From positions 1 to 41,276 of the forward strand of contig CAIWMA010000294.1 of assembly GCA_903913645.1 (NCBI GenBank): a stretch of 41,276 bases of DNA, given 5' to 3'. The notes beneath the pieces were generated by a model, which had not been told where the DNA came from, did no database searches, and saw only the letters and a list, made by a program, of their open reading frames with translations. Both the position numbers and the translations under genes were made by a program. This stretch comes from an uncultured Bacteroidales bacterium. GTDB taxonomy: Bacteria > Bacteroidota > Bacteroidia > Bacteroidales > UBA4417. This document shows positions 16,044-23,144 of the stretch, one piece after another; positions within the stretch are counted from its first letter, which is position 1, and every line of letters starts with the position of its first letter.

Positions 16044-16381
16044 ATGAAGCCTGGCCGACAAGCCTTTTACTTACTGAAAACTTTTTTATTTAACCCGGAA
16101 AACCTGCCTTACAGCGGGTTTTCTTTTTTATTACCGCTAGTTTTTTCAAAATTTATTGGCTGATTCCCTTTAGTTTTAATTAATCCTTATCCAGAAGAAT
16201 ACGGATCAGGAATGTAACCATCTGCCCGTTTATTAAAATCTGTTTTAATCCTAATAAACCAAATCAGGTCTGACTAAAAATAAATTCCTTACTTTAGCCC
16301 TTCAAATTTGGCTGATAATCCAATTTCGATAAATCCTGGCCTCAAATAATTTCCTTTGCCATCATCAGAACCATAAACATT
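16044..16381. other. Gap between S41 peptidase and MFS gene
   Basis: 338 bases holding the terminator at 16098-16129 and AT-rich sequence. A weak -7-like box TACTTTAG (16290-16297) lies about 85 bases before the MFS start. Nothing else is recognisable. Confidence 0.5.
16098..16129 (+). terminator. Intrinsic terminator after the S41 peptidase gene
   Basis: A 10-bp stem GAAAACCTGC/GCGGGTTTTC with one G-T pair and a 6-base loop is followed by six T residues (16124-16129). No heptad tract is present in this gap. Confidence 0.9.
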
Positions 16382-17623
16382 ATGTCAAAACCAACAACTT
16401 TCAAAGTCTACCGCTTTCGCTGGACCATCCTGAGTATTTATATGTTTTTAGTTGCTGTGAACCAGATGCTCTGGATCACTTTTGCGCCTATTACCAGCGA
16501 CGCAACAAAGTATTACGGCGTTTCGGATCTGTGGATAGGAATCCTTTCGATGTGTTTTATGATCGTTTTTGTTGTGTTCTCTATTCCCGCCTCATGGATT
16601 ATAGATAAATACGGTATCCGCATTGGTGTTGGAATAGGTGCTGCTTTTACAGGAATATTCGGGCTGATGCGTGGATTTGTCACCACCAATTTTGAACTTC
16701 TATTGATTGCCCAGGTAGGTATTGCAATCGGGCAGCCGTTTATTCTGAATGCAATTACAAAATTTGCGGCCCGTTGGTTTCCCATTGCAGAACGCGCTAC
16801 AGCTGCAGGGCTTGGAACACTGGCAATGTATGTTGGAATTCTGGCCGGCATGATAGTTACACCACACCTTATAATTGGTTCGGGAATTAGCGGCATGCTT
16901 TATATTTATGGTATAGTTGCAATGGCTGCTGCAGTGGTTTTCGTTATATTTGCGAAGGAAGGCCCTCCAACGGCGCCTTGCCGTCCCGACCAAGAGGAGC
17001 GCTCGCTGGTTTATGATGGCATTAAAAATATTTTCAAGGTCAGAGACTTTAACTGGCTGTTATTTATCTTTTTTATAGGATTAGGCGTTTTTAACAGTGT
17101 TACCACATGGATTGAAAACATTCTGAATCCGCGTGGTTTTTCGAACCTCCAGGCCGGGATTACAGGTGGGCTTATGATTGCAGGAGGAATTCTTGGTGCA
17201 TTAATTATCCCTATCCTTTCGGACCATTACCGCAAAAGAACTCCATTTATAATATTGGCTTTGGCAGGAGCTACAATCAGCCTTGTTGGAATTACATTTG
17301 CCACTTCATACTGGCTGCTGCTGGTTTCAGGAGCCGGGCTTGGTTTCTTTTTGCTGAGTTCTGGTCCGATTGGATTCCAGTATGGTGCCGAAATTACTTA
17401 TCCAACCTCCGAAGGCACTTCTAACGGCATGATGCTGCTGATGGGACAGATTTCCGGGATCGCTTTTATTTTCGCCATGGACATCTTCAAATCACCGAAA
17501 ACCGGCTCAATGACTCTCCCTCTAATGGTGCTTATTGGCCTGATGGCAATTGGTATACTTGTGTCGACACAATTAAAAGAATCGTCGCTGATGAGCAAGG
17601 AAAATGTTCATAAAGCTGCCTGA
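16382..17623 (+). CDS. Major facilitator superfamily transporter, substrate unknown
   Basis: A 413-residue inner-membrane transporter with about twelve hydrophobic segments in two halves. The cytoplasmic loop after segment 2 reads IIDKYGIRIGVG, the usual MFS loop 2-3 signature. A matching loop in the second half reads LSDHYRKRTPFI. A central hydrophilic stretch around 205-220 separates the halves. The N-terminus (RWTILSIYMFLVAVNQMLWITFAPI) resembles the FLVCR/DIRC2-like branch of the superfamily, but that assignment is only by resemblance. The following gene starts 50 bases downstream, so the two may share a transcript. Confidence 0.85.
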   Translation: MSKPTTFKVYRFRWTILSIYMFLVAVNQMLWITFAPITSDATKYYGVSDLWIGILSMCFMIVFVVFSIPASWIIDKYGIRIGVGIGAAFTGIFGLMRGFVTTNFELLLIAQVGIAIGQPFILNAITKFAARWFPIAERATAAGLGTLAMYVGILAGMIVTPHLIIGSGISGMLYIYGIVAMAAAVVFVIFAKEGPPTAPCRPDQEERSLVYDGIKNIFKVRDFNWLLFIFFIGLGVFNSVTTWIENILNPRGFSNLQAGITGGLMIAGGILGALIIPILSDHYRKRTPFIILALAGATISLVGITFATSYWLLLVSGAGLGFFLLSSGPIGFQYGAEITYPTSEGTSNGMMLLMGQISGIAFIFAMDIFKSPKTGSMTLPLMVLIGLMAIGILVSTQLKESSLMSKENVHKAA

Positions 17624-17672
17624 TTACACGCGAATGTTATTACCCATACCCACATTCACCTAAATTGAAATT

Positions 17673-18416
17673 ATGGACGATGCCCGTAAGACTATACTCA
17701 CCAAAATTACTTCGGGAACTATTTTCTTCCTGTCTTTTTCAATTCTTCAGGTTACACAGTTATTTGCACAAAATGAAATCCCGGATTCCCTTGTAAAAGA
17801 ACGTATTAATTACATTCAGAATATGCTGAATCAGGGAAAACCTGCTGCAAATTTGTGGTGGAATGGCTGGCTTTACGGCTATAGCGCAGCAACAGTGGTG
17901 CAAGGTGCTGTTTTCCTGAGCAATGAACAGTTAAAGAATCGTCAGGATATGGCACTTGGTGCTGCAACTACGTTAGTTGGCGCTGTAGGACAATTAATTA
18001 TGCCTATGATTCCGGCTAAAGCACCTGGTAAAATTGCCTTTTTGCCTGGCCAAACTCCTGAAGAACGGATTAATAAACTCAATAAGGCAGAAGAATTATT
18101 TGAAGCGAGTGCTTTAAGAGAAAAAGACGGCAGATCCTGGAAAATGCATGTCGCATCGAGTGCTGTAAATCTCAGCAGTGGATTGGTAACCTGGCTGGGA
18201 TTCGACCGTACAATCCAGGCAGGACTAGTCAACTTTGCCATTAATGAAGCCATCACCGAAGCTCAGATCTGGACTCAGCCTACCAGGGCAATTAAAGACT
18301 ATAAAAACTACTGCGAAAAATATAAAAGCGGCCTGCCCTCATCAATGTCTACACCAAAGTCCCAATTGTTTGTGAGTGCATTCCCGGGTGGATTAACAAT
18401 ACGGTTCGTATTTTAA
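17673..18416 (+). CDS. Exported hypothetical protein, 247 residues
   Basis: I do not recognise a family. The N-terminus has a Lys/Arg start and a hydrophobic stretch (about 14-33) ending LFAQ, consistent with a signal peptide that has a slightly long n-region. The mature part has a Trp-rich patch (NLWWNGWLYGYSAATVV near 60-76), a hydrophobic Gly/Ala-rich segment (about 93-112), and a helical charged part near 128-150. It ends in GGLTIRFVF, a terminal aromatic residue reminiscent of outer-membrane or surface proteins. It may share a transcript with the MFS gene 50 bases upstream. Confidence 0.6.
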   Translation: MDDARKTILTKITSGTIFFLSFSILQVTQLFAQNEIPDSLVKERINYIQNMLNQGKPAANLWWNGWLYGYSAATVVQGAVFLSNEQLKNRQDMALGAATTLVGAVGQLIMPMIPAKAPGKIAFLPGQTPEERINKLNKAEELFEASALREKDGRSWKMHVASSAVNLSSGLVTWLGFDRTIQAGLVNFAINEAITEAQIWTQPTRAIKDYKNYCEKYKSGLPSSMSTPKSQLFVSAFPGGLTIRFVF

Positions 18417-18499
18417 AATCTGCCAAAAAACCATTGAATCGCCAAAACCATTTTTATTAAGGTTTGTTGTATGGTAATTAGAAATCAATAATTTACACC

Positions 18500-18907
18500 A
18501 TGACCATAGAAACTGGAACCAAAGAAAATCCCTGGAAATTAAAAACTCCTCCCGGAACATCGGAATACCAGATGTACAAATCCGAAAAAGACGGCAAAGA
18601 AATATTGGTCTGCACAGTTGGCACCACGATATTGCATTACGATTACCGGTGCCTTTCCGATTTGCACGACATGCTTAAGAAACACAATGACTGGTTGGAC
18701 CTTGGCAGTGCCGATGAACAAAAACCAGCCAAAGACGGAACTGTTGAAGCCTGGGGTCGTTCACCCGAAAATCCGGTTGGTGGCTGGTATGGTTTGAAAA
18801 AAGGATTTCGCGGACGATTTGGCATGTACATTCCTCCTTTGATGGAATTGCTAGGGCTTGCAGAGGTAGAACACAATCCTAAAAATAACCGGATGAAAGC
18901 AATTTAA
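18500..18907 (+). CDS. Small hypothetical protein, 135 residues
   Basis: A cytoplasmic-looking protein without signal or membrane segments. It begins with a Thr/Lys/Pro-rich stretch (WKLKTPPGTSEYQMYK) and continues with a beta-rich part (GKEILVCTVGTTILHYDYRCL). A Gly/Trp-rich C-terminal half (VEAWGRSPENPVGGWYGLKKGFRGRFGMYIPPLMELLGLAEV) follows. This layout is typical of small conserved proteins found in many bacteria, but I cannot name a domain with confidence. It is 11 bases upstream of the TfoX-N gene, so the two probably form an operon. Confidence 0.7.
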   Translation: MTIETGTKENPWKLKTPPGTSEYQMYKSEKDGKEILVCTVGTTILHYDYRCLSDLHDMLKKHNDWLDLGSADEQKPAKDGTVEAWGRSPENPVGGWYGLKKGFRGRFGMYIPPLMELLGLAEVEHNPKNNRMKAI

Positions 18908-18918
18908 ATTGATTATTC

Positions 18919-19269
18919 ATGGCATACGACGAACAATTAGCAGATCGTATCAGGGAAATCCTGGTTGATCAATCCGTGACAGAAGAAAAGCAAATGATGG
19001 GCGGATTGGCTTTTATGGTCAACAATAAAATGTGTGTCGGGGTAATAAAGAATGACATGATGGCTCGTATCGATCCTGATGTTTACAATGAAGCGCTCGA
19101 AAAACACGGTTGCCGCCCGATGGATTTTACTCACAAAACGATGAAAGGCTGGGTATTTATAAGTCCTGAAGGTATTGATAACGTTAAAAACCTTGAATAT
19201 TGGATCGGACTTGCTCTCGAATTTAATGTTAAAGCTAAAGTTTCGAAAAATAAAATCCAGAAACCATGA
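18919..19269 (+). CDS. TfoX N-terminal domain protein
   Basis: A 116-residue protein covering only the TfoX/Sxy N-terminal domain. It starts AYDEQLADRIREIL and has EKQMMGGLAFMVNNKMCVGVIKNDMMARI near 22-52. A C-terminal part, MDFTHKTMKGWVFI, ends the domain. The competence-regulating C-terminal domain of Sxy is absent, so a competence role should not be assumed; such standalone domains are common and uncharacterised. It overlaps the next gene by 4 bases (ATGA). Confidence 0.85.
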   Translation: MAYDEQLADRIREILVDQSVTEEKQMMGGLAFMVNNKMCVGVIKNDMMARIDPDVYNEALEKHGCRPMDFTHKTMKGWVFISPEGIDNVKNLEYWIGLALEFNVKAKVSKNKIQKP

Positions 19270-19451
19270 AACCCTTTTACCGTAACATTGCTTTTATAGC
19301 AGTTCTTCTGTTAATGAGTATTGGCAACTATTTCAGAATGTCTTCAGGCGCTGCAAACATTCGTACTGTCGATTTTATATCCATTTTTGCAATCGGCGCA
19401 TTAGCCGGATTACTTATCGGACTTGTGGTATCTCCTAAGCGGTCAGAATAA
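19266..19451 (+). CDS. Small membrane protein, 61 residues
   Basis: The ATG overlaps the stop codon of the TfoX-N gene (ATGA), which argues that this is a real, coupled gene. Two hydrophobic segments (about 8-18 and 38-56) flank a short polar loop, and the C-terminus is basic (VSPKRSE). No family is recognised. Confidence 0.6.
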   Translation: MKPFYRNIAFIAVLLLMSIGNYFRMSSGAANIRTVDFISIFAIGALAGLLIGLVVSPKRSE

Positions 19452-19520
19452 GACAGGTTCTTCAATTCAAATAACTTTTCTTAGTTCGGAGGATTTAAAT
19501 CTCATGCATTTCTTTTTATG

Positions 19521-19528
19521 TACCTTCG
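19521..19528 (+). promoter_or_regulatory. Candidate -7 element for the methyltransferase gene
   Basis: TACCTTCG is the TAnnTTCG variant of the Bacteroidota -7 box, about 90 bases before the ATG at 19617. Confidence 0.35.
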
Positions 19529-19616
19529 CAAAAGAGTTAACAAAGCCGGCTATTGTTCTTTTTATTCAGGCCAATATTCTATTCAAATGGCTTAAAATCA
19601 GAAAACCTATTTTATC

Positions 19617-20804
19617 ATGCAACTCAGCGAAAAAACAAATGAGTTTATGCTTTCCGTGCAAAGCAGCCTGGCAGACAATACGTTCGTAAAATTATCATTA
19701 GGCAATTATAAAGGTAAGGAAGAGAATCTAAAAAACATTTATGCAAAACGAATTGCCATTAAAGGCGAAGAAAAACTAAGCTTTACCTACCGGTATAAAA
19801 CCCGCGATGTTGTTAAAAACTACCCATTTGAGCAGGGCATCCAAAAAACTCATGATTTCCTGAACCAGAAATTTTATGTGGCAACATTGTTTACCACAGT
19901 TTTCGATTTGAATTTTGAAAATCTGCACGACAGGAAATACATACTCCGTAAAAATGCTCCAACCATTTTAACTGTCCCTTCAGCCGATCACGACAGGAAT
20001 AAAAACCGCCTGATCACTTCGAATGAAAAACCGTATTTAACTGAGTTGAAGATTACAGATGAAACCGGTAAAGTTCTTGCCAATTCGCAGGATAAATACA
20101 AGCAGATCAACCATTATATTGAAATCCTTAGCACACTTATCAAAGAAATTCCTCCAAGGGAAATAGTAAAAGTAGTTGATATGGGCTCAGGTAAAGGCTA
20201 TCTCACTTTTGCACTCTACGACTATCTGTCTAATGTTCTGAAAATAAAATCAGAAGTTACCGGTGTCGAATTCCGCCCTGAATTGGTAGAGCTATGCAAT
20301 AAAATTGCTAAAAACACCGGGTTTACAAATTTGGGTTTCGAACAGGGAACGATTGAAAATTACAAAAGCTCTGAAACCAATATCCTGATTGCTTTGCATG
20401 CCTGCGATACCGCTACTGACGAAGCAATTTATAAAGGAATAACTTCACAAGCCGATTTAATAGTTGTGGCTCCGTGCTGCCACAAACAGATCAGGCGTCA
20501 GATGGAAGCAGGCAAAGCCGGAAACGATTTGAATTTCCTAACCAAATACGGTATTTTCTTGGAACGGCAGGCTGAAATGGTAACAGATGGAATCCGCGCC
20601 CTGATTCTGGAATATTTTGGCTACAAAACCAAAGTTTTTGAGTTTATCTCTGACGCACATACCCCTAAAAATGTGATGATTGTAGGAATAAAGAATCAGA
20701 AGATATTACCTAAGGATGAGAAGATTTTACAGAAGATTAAAGAATCGAAAGCCTATTTCGGAATTAAATACCATCACCTGGAAAAACTGATGGACATTTT
20801 GTAA
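19617..20804 (+). CDS. SAM-dependent methyltransferase, METTL25/RRNAD1-like
   Basis: A 395-residue class I methyltransferase. Residues 1-160 form an alpha/beta N-terminal region. The SAM site VVDMGSGKGYLTFAL is at 186-200, followed by VTGVEFRPELVELC (acidic ribose-binding Glu) and IALHACDTATDEAI. The motif VAPCCHKQIRRQM is diagnostic for the family that includes eukaryotic METTL25/RRNAD1 and uncharacterised bacterial homologues. The substrate is unknown; rRNA or protein is possible. It leads a run of four same-strand genes with gaps of 39, 6 and 6 bases. Confidence 0.8.
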   Translation: MQLSEKTNEFMLSVQSSLADNTFVKLSLGNYKGKEENLKNIYAKRIAIKGEEKLSFTYRYKTRDVVKNYPFEQGIQKTHDFLNQKFYVATLFTTVFDLNFENLHDRKYILRKNAPTILTVPSADHDRNKNRLITSNEKPYLTELKITDETGKVLANSQDKYKQINHYIEILSTLIKEIPPREIVKVVDMGSGKGYLTFALYDYLSNVLKIKSEVTGVEFRPELVELCNKIAKNTGFTNLGFEQGTIENYKSSETNILIALHACDTATDEAIYKGITSQADLIVVAPCCHKQIRRQMEAGKAGNDLNFLTKYGIFLERQAEMVTDGIRALILEYFGYKTKVFEFISDAHTPKNVMIVGIKNQKILPKDEKILQKIKESKAYFGIKYHHLEKLMDIL

Positions 20805-20843
20805 ACACTAACCTGATTTTTTACCTGTACATCCTGATTTGCG

Positions 20844-21698
20844 TTGAAAGCTTTTGGTTTCATTATTCATTCAAATATTCTGATTTCTCTGGCAGCGCTT
20901 GCACTAACGTTGGCAACTCAGGTTCAACTTGGTATGAAACCAGAATTGAATGCATATTTAGCAGTTATTTTCCTAGCAACTTTGTTCGATTATAATCTGC
21001 ATCGGTATATTACTATTTATAAGAATCCTGCAGCCATTAAAAATGACAAGTTAAAATGGGCAGCGGCACATCTGTCGGTTTTTATACTCCTTATCATTTC
21101 ATCTTTCACCGGACTGGTATTTGTTTTGTTTTTCGTTAAGGTTGAGAGCCTGTACCTTCTGGTACCACTGGCTTTGCTTTCATTTCTTTATTCGTTTCCG
21201 GTAAAACAAAAGCACCACTTCCGGTTGCTGAAAATTACAGGAATGAAAACATTTCTTATTGCTTTTGTCTGGAGCAGTGCAACGGTATTTATTCCTGTAA
21301 TTTGTGGAAATCGATCTTTCGAGTACTGGCAGATCATGGTTCTTTTCGCTGAGCGTTTTACCTATATTTTTGGTATCGCCATTCCGTTTGATATCCGTGA
21401 TATGGAGGCCGATACGCTTTCATTACTGAATACTATTCCAATTAAGTTTGGAGAAAGTAATGCACTCAAAATTTCGAACAGTGCCTTGCTCTTATCATTA
21501 TCCATTGCCGCCTTCCATTATGTTAACATAAATATGCTTTTTGTTCTTTCGGCTTACCTGTTTTCGATTGTCAGCACGTATTTTTTTATCAATAACAAGG
21601 CACTTAGAAATATGACTTTTTATTATCACGGGATATTGGATGGAAGTATTTTATTACATGGAATTATGATTTTCCTGAGCTTTTATTTAACTTTATAA
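20844..21698 (+). CDS. UbiA-like membrane protein (prenyltransferase superfamily)
   Basis: A 284-residue polytopic membrane protein with about eight hydrophobic segments, starting at TTG. The second aspartate motif of UbiA enzymes is recognisable as PFDIRDMEAD (Asp183, Asp186, Asp190) followed by TIPIKFG. The first motif, normally NDxxDxxxD, is reduced to LFDYNLHR with only Asp49. The protein is therefore either a divergent prenyltransferase or a non-catalytic relative. It follows the methyltransferase by 39 bases and precedes the DUF3788-like gene by 6 bases. Confidence 0.65.
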   Translation: MKAFGFIIHSNILISLAALALTLATQVQLGMKPELNAYLAVIFLATLFDYNLHRYITIYKNPAAIKNDKLKWAAAHLSVFILLIISSFTGLVFVLFFVKVESLYLLVPLALLSFLYSFPVKQKHHFRLLKITGMKTFLIAFVWSSATVFIPVICGNRSFEYWQIMVLFAERFTYIFGIAIPFDIRDMEADTLSLLNTIPIKFGESNALKISNSALLLSLSIAAFHYVNINMLFVLSAYLFSIVSTYFFINNKALRNMTFYYHGILDGSILLHGIMIFLSFYLTL

Positions 21699-21704
21699 TC
21701 TGAA

Positions 21705-22157
21705 TTGAATACAACAGAATTCAGTTTTTCCCACATTATGGTCACAAGCATATTTACAAACAAAGCTGAAATTCCGAATGACTTTGTGCTTAGTGAAGCA
21801 TTAGGCGAATTATTAGGAGCATGGATGAACTTACGGGAATATGTTTTCGAGAATTACCCAAAAGCAACACAAGAATGGAATCTCCCTGGACAAAAGTATA
21901 GCTGGAGTTTCAGAATAAAGGATAAAAAACGGGCAATCATCTATTTACTTCCCAGAGATAAATTCTTCCTGGTCGCTTTTGTTTTTGGTGAAAAAGCTTC
22001 AAAAGAGGCGCTGGATAGCTCTATTGCTCCCGAAATTAAAACCATTATTGAATCGGCCAGGGTATATGCCGAAGGTCGGGGATTCAGAATTGAGGTGAGA
22101 ACCGAATCCATAGTTGAAGATATTAAATCACTGATTGACATTAAGTTGAAATATTAA
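21705..22157 (+). CDS. DUF3788-like protein
   Basis: A 150-residue soluble protein if it starts at TTG 21705; an ATG at 21738 would give 139 residues and suits the family better. The central part, LGAWMNLREYVFENYPKA, followed by EWNLPGQKYSWSFRIKDKKRAIIYLLP and then FFLVAFVFGEKASKEAL, matches the layout of DUF3788 proteins. Their role is unknown. It lies 6 bases after the UbiA-like gene and 6 bases before the next, in a tight operon. Confidence 0.75.
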   Translation: MNTTEFSFSHIMVTSIFTNKAEIPNDFVLSEALGELLGAWMNLREYVFENYPKATQEWNLPGQKYSWSFRIKDKKRAIIYLLPRDKFFLVAFVFGEKASKEALDSSIAPEIKTIIESARVYAEGRGFRIEVRTESIVEDIKSLIDIKLKY

Positions 22158-22163
22158 ATTGCC

Positions 22164-22946
22164 ATGAAACTACTACCGCGCAATTATAAAAGCGTTTTCA
22201 AAACAGAGGTCGCAAAAGCGCTTCAACTTCAGACAAGTCCCGGTATTGTCACCGAACAGGATATTAAACATCTGCCTGAACCGGTTCAGAAATACCTGAG
22301 ATATGTTGGTGCCATCGGGAAAGAAAAAATCCATTCGGTTAAGCTCGAATTTACCGGTGGCTTTAAGACTAATCCAAATAACAAATATGAGAAATTCATA
22401 TCCATACAATATAATTTCTTTGGAAGCCCAAAGCGGTTCTTTTACATGAAAATGCCGATGATGGGCATTCCCTGCTATGGATTACATGTTTATAAAGAAG
22501 GGACTGCATCGATGAAAATTAATTTATCCTCATTGATTGAAGTAGTTGATGCCATAGGAGAAATAATGAACCAGGGTGAAACCGTTACAGTATTTAACGA
22601 TCTATGCCTTATGGCTCCAGCTGCTTTGATTGATGCAGATATAAAGTGGCAAACAATCGACAAACTCATCGTAAAAGCGAATTATAAGAATGGCAAAAGC
22701 ACAATCTCTGCCACATTATATTTCAATGAAGCCGGGGAACTTATAAATTTCATTTCCACTGACAGGTTTCTGTCATCTGATGGTAAAACATATTTAAACT
22801 ACCCGTGGTCAACTCCGGCAATGAATTATAAAGATTTTAATGGACGAAAAGTACCTGCTTATGGCGAAACCATCTGGCAAATGCCAGAAGGTGATTTTGT
22901 TTACGGGAAATTCAACCTGAAAAGTATAGAGTATAATTGCAAATAA
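22164..22946 (+). CDS. DUF6544-like hypothetical protein
   Basis: A 260-residue protein with no clear signal peptide. It has LPEPVQKYLRYVGAIG near 36-51, a beta-rich middle with a Met-rich patch (FYMKMPMMGIPCYGLHVY), and NDLCLMAPAALIDADIKWQTID near 145-166. The end contains VPAYGETIWQMPEGDFVYGKFNLKSIEYN. The order of these blocks fits the uncharacterised DUF6544 family, recalled from memory rather than searched. It is the last gene of the methyltransferase-UbiA-DUF3788 run. Confidence 0.65.
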   Translation: MKLLPRNYKSVFKTEVAKALQLQTSPGIVTEQDIKHLPEPVQKYLRYVGAIGKEKIHSVKLEFTGGFKTNPNNKYEKFISIQYNFFGSPKRFFYMKMPMMGIPCYGLHVYKEGTASMKINLSSLIEVVDAIGEIMNQGETVTVFNDLCLMAPAALIDADIKWQTIDKLIVKANYKNGKSTISATLYFNEAGELINFISTDRFLSSDGKTYLNYPWSTPAMNYKDFNGRKVPAYGETIWQMPEGDFVYGKFNLKSIEYNCK

Positions 22947-23041
22947 ATCTTTCTGCCTTTAAATCTGAAATTTATATTAAATGCGGAGTATTCCACAGTT
23001 AACTTAAAAACATTTAGCTCCGGATTTCCAGGTAAACTGCC

Positions 23042-23049
23042 TATCTTTG
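23042..23049 (+). promoter_or_regulatory. Candidate -7 element 1 for the MMPL exporter
   Basis: TATCTTTG, an exact TAnnTTTG match, about 95 bases before the start codon. Confidence 0.4.
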
Positions 23050-23104
23050 TATCTCATCCCCTTACACATATGCATTGATACAAACTTTTTTATAAGAAAT
23101 ATTG

Positions 23105-23112
23105 TATCTTCG
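23105..23112 (+). promoter_or_regulatory. Candidate -7 element 2 for the MMPL exporter
   Basis: TATCTTCG, a TAnnTTCG variant, 33 bases before the ATG at 23145, which is the more typical distance in this window. Confidence 0.4.
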
Positions 23113-23144
23113 CCCATTCTTTCAAATAGAACTTTTACCAAGAT

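Noticed and set aside
18919-19269. Natural competence regulator (Sxy/TfoX)
   Set aside because: Only the N-terminal domain is present, and no competence genes are nearby.
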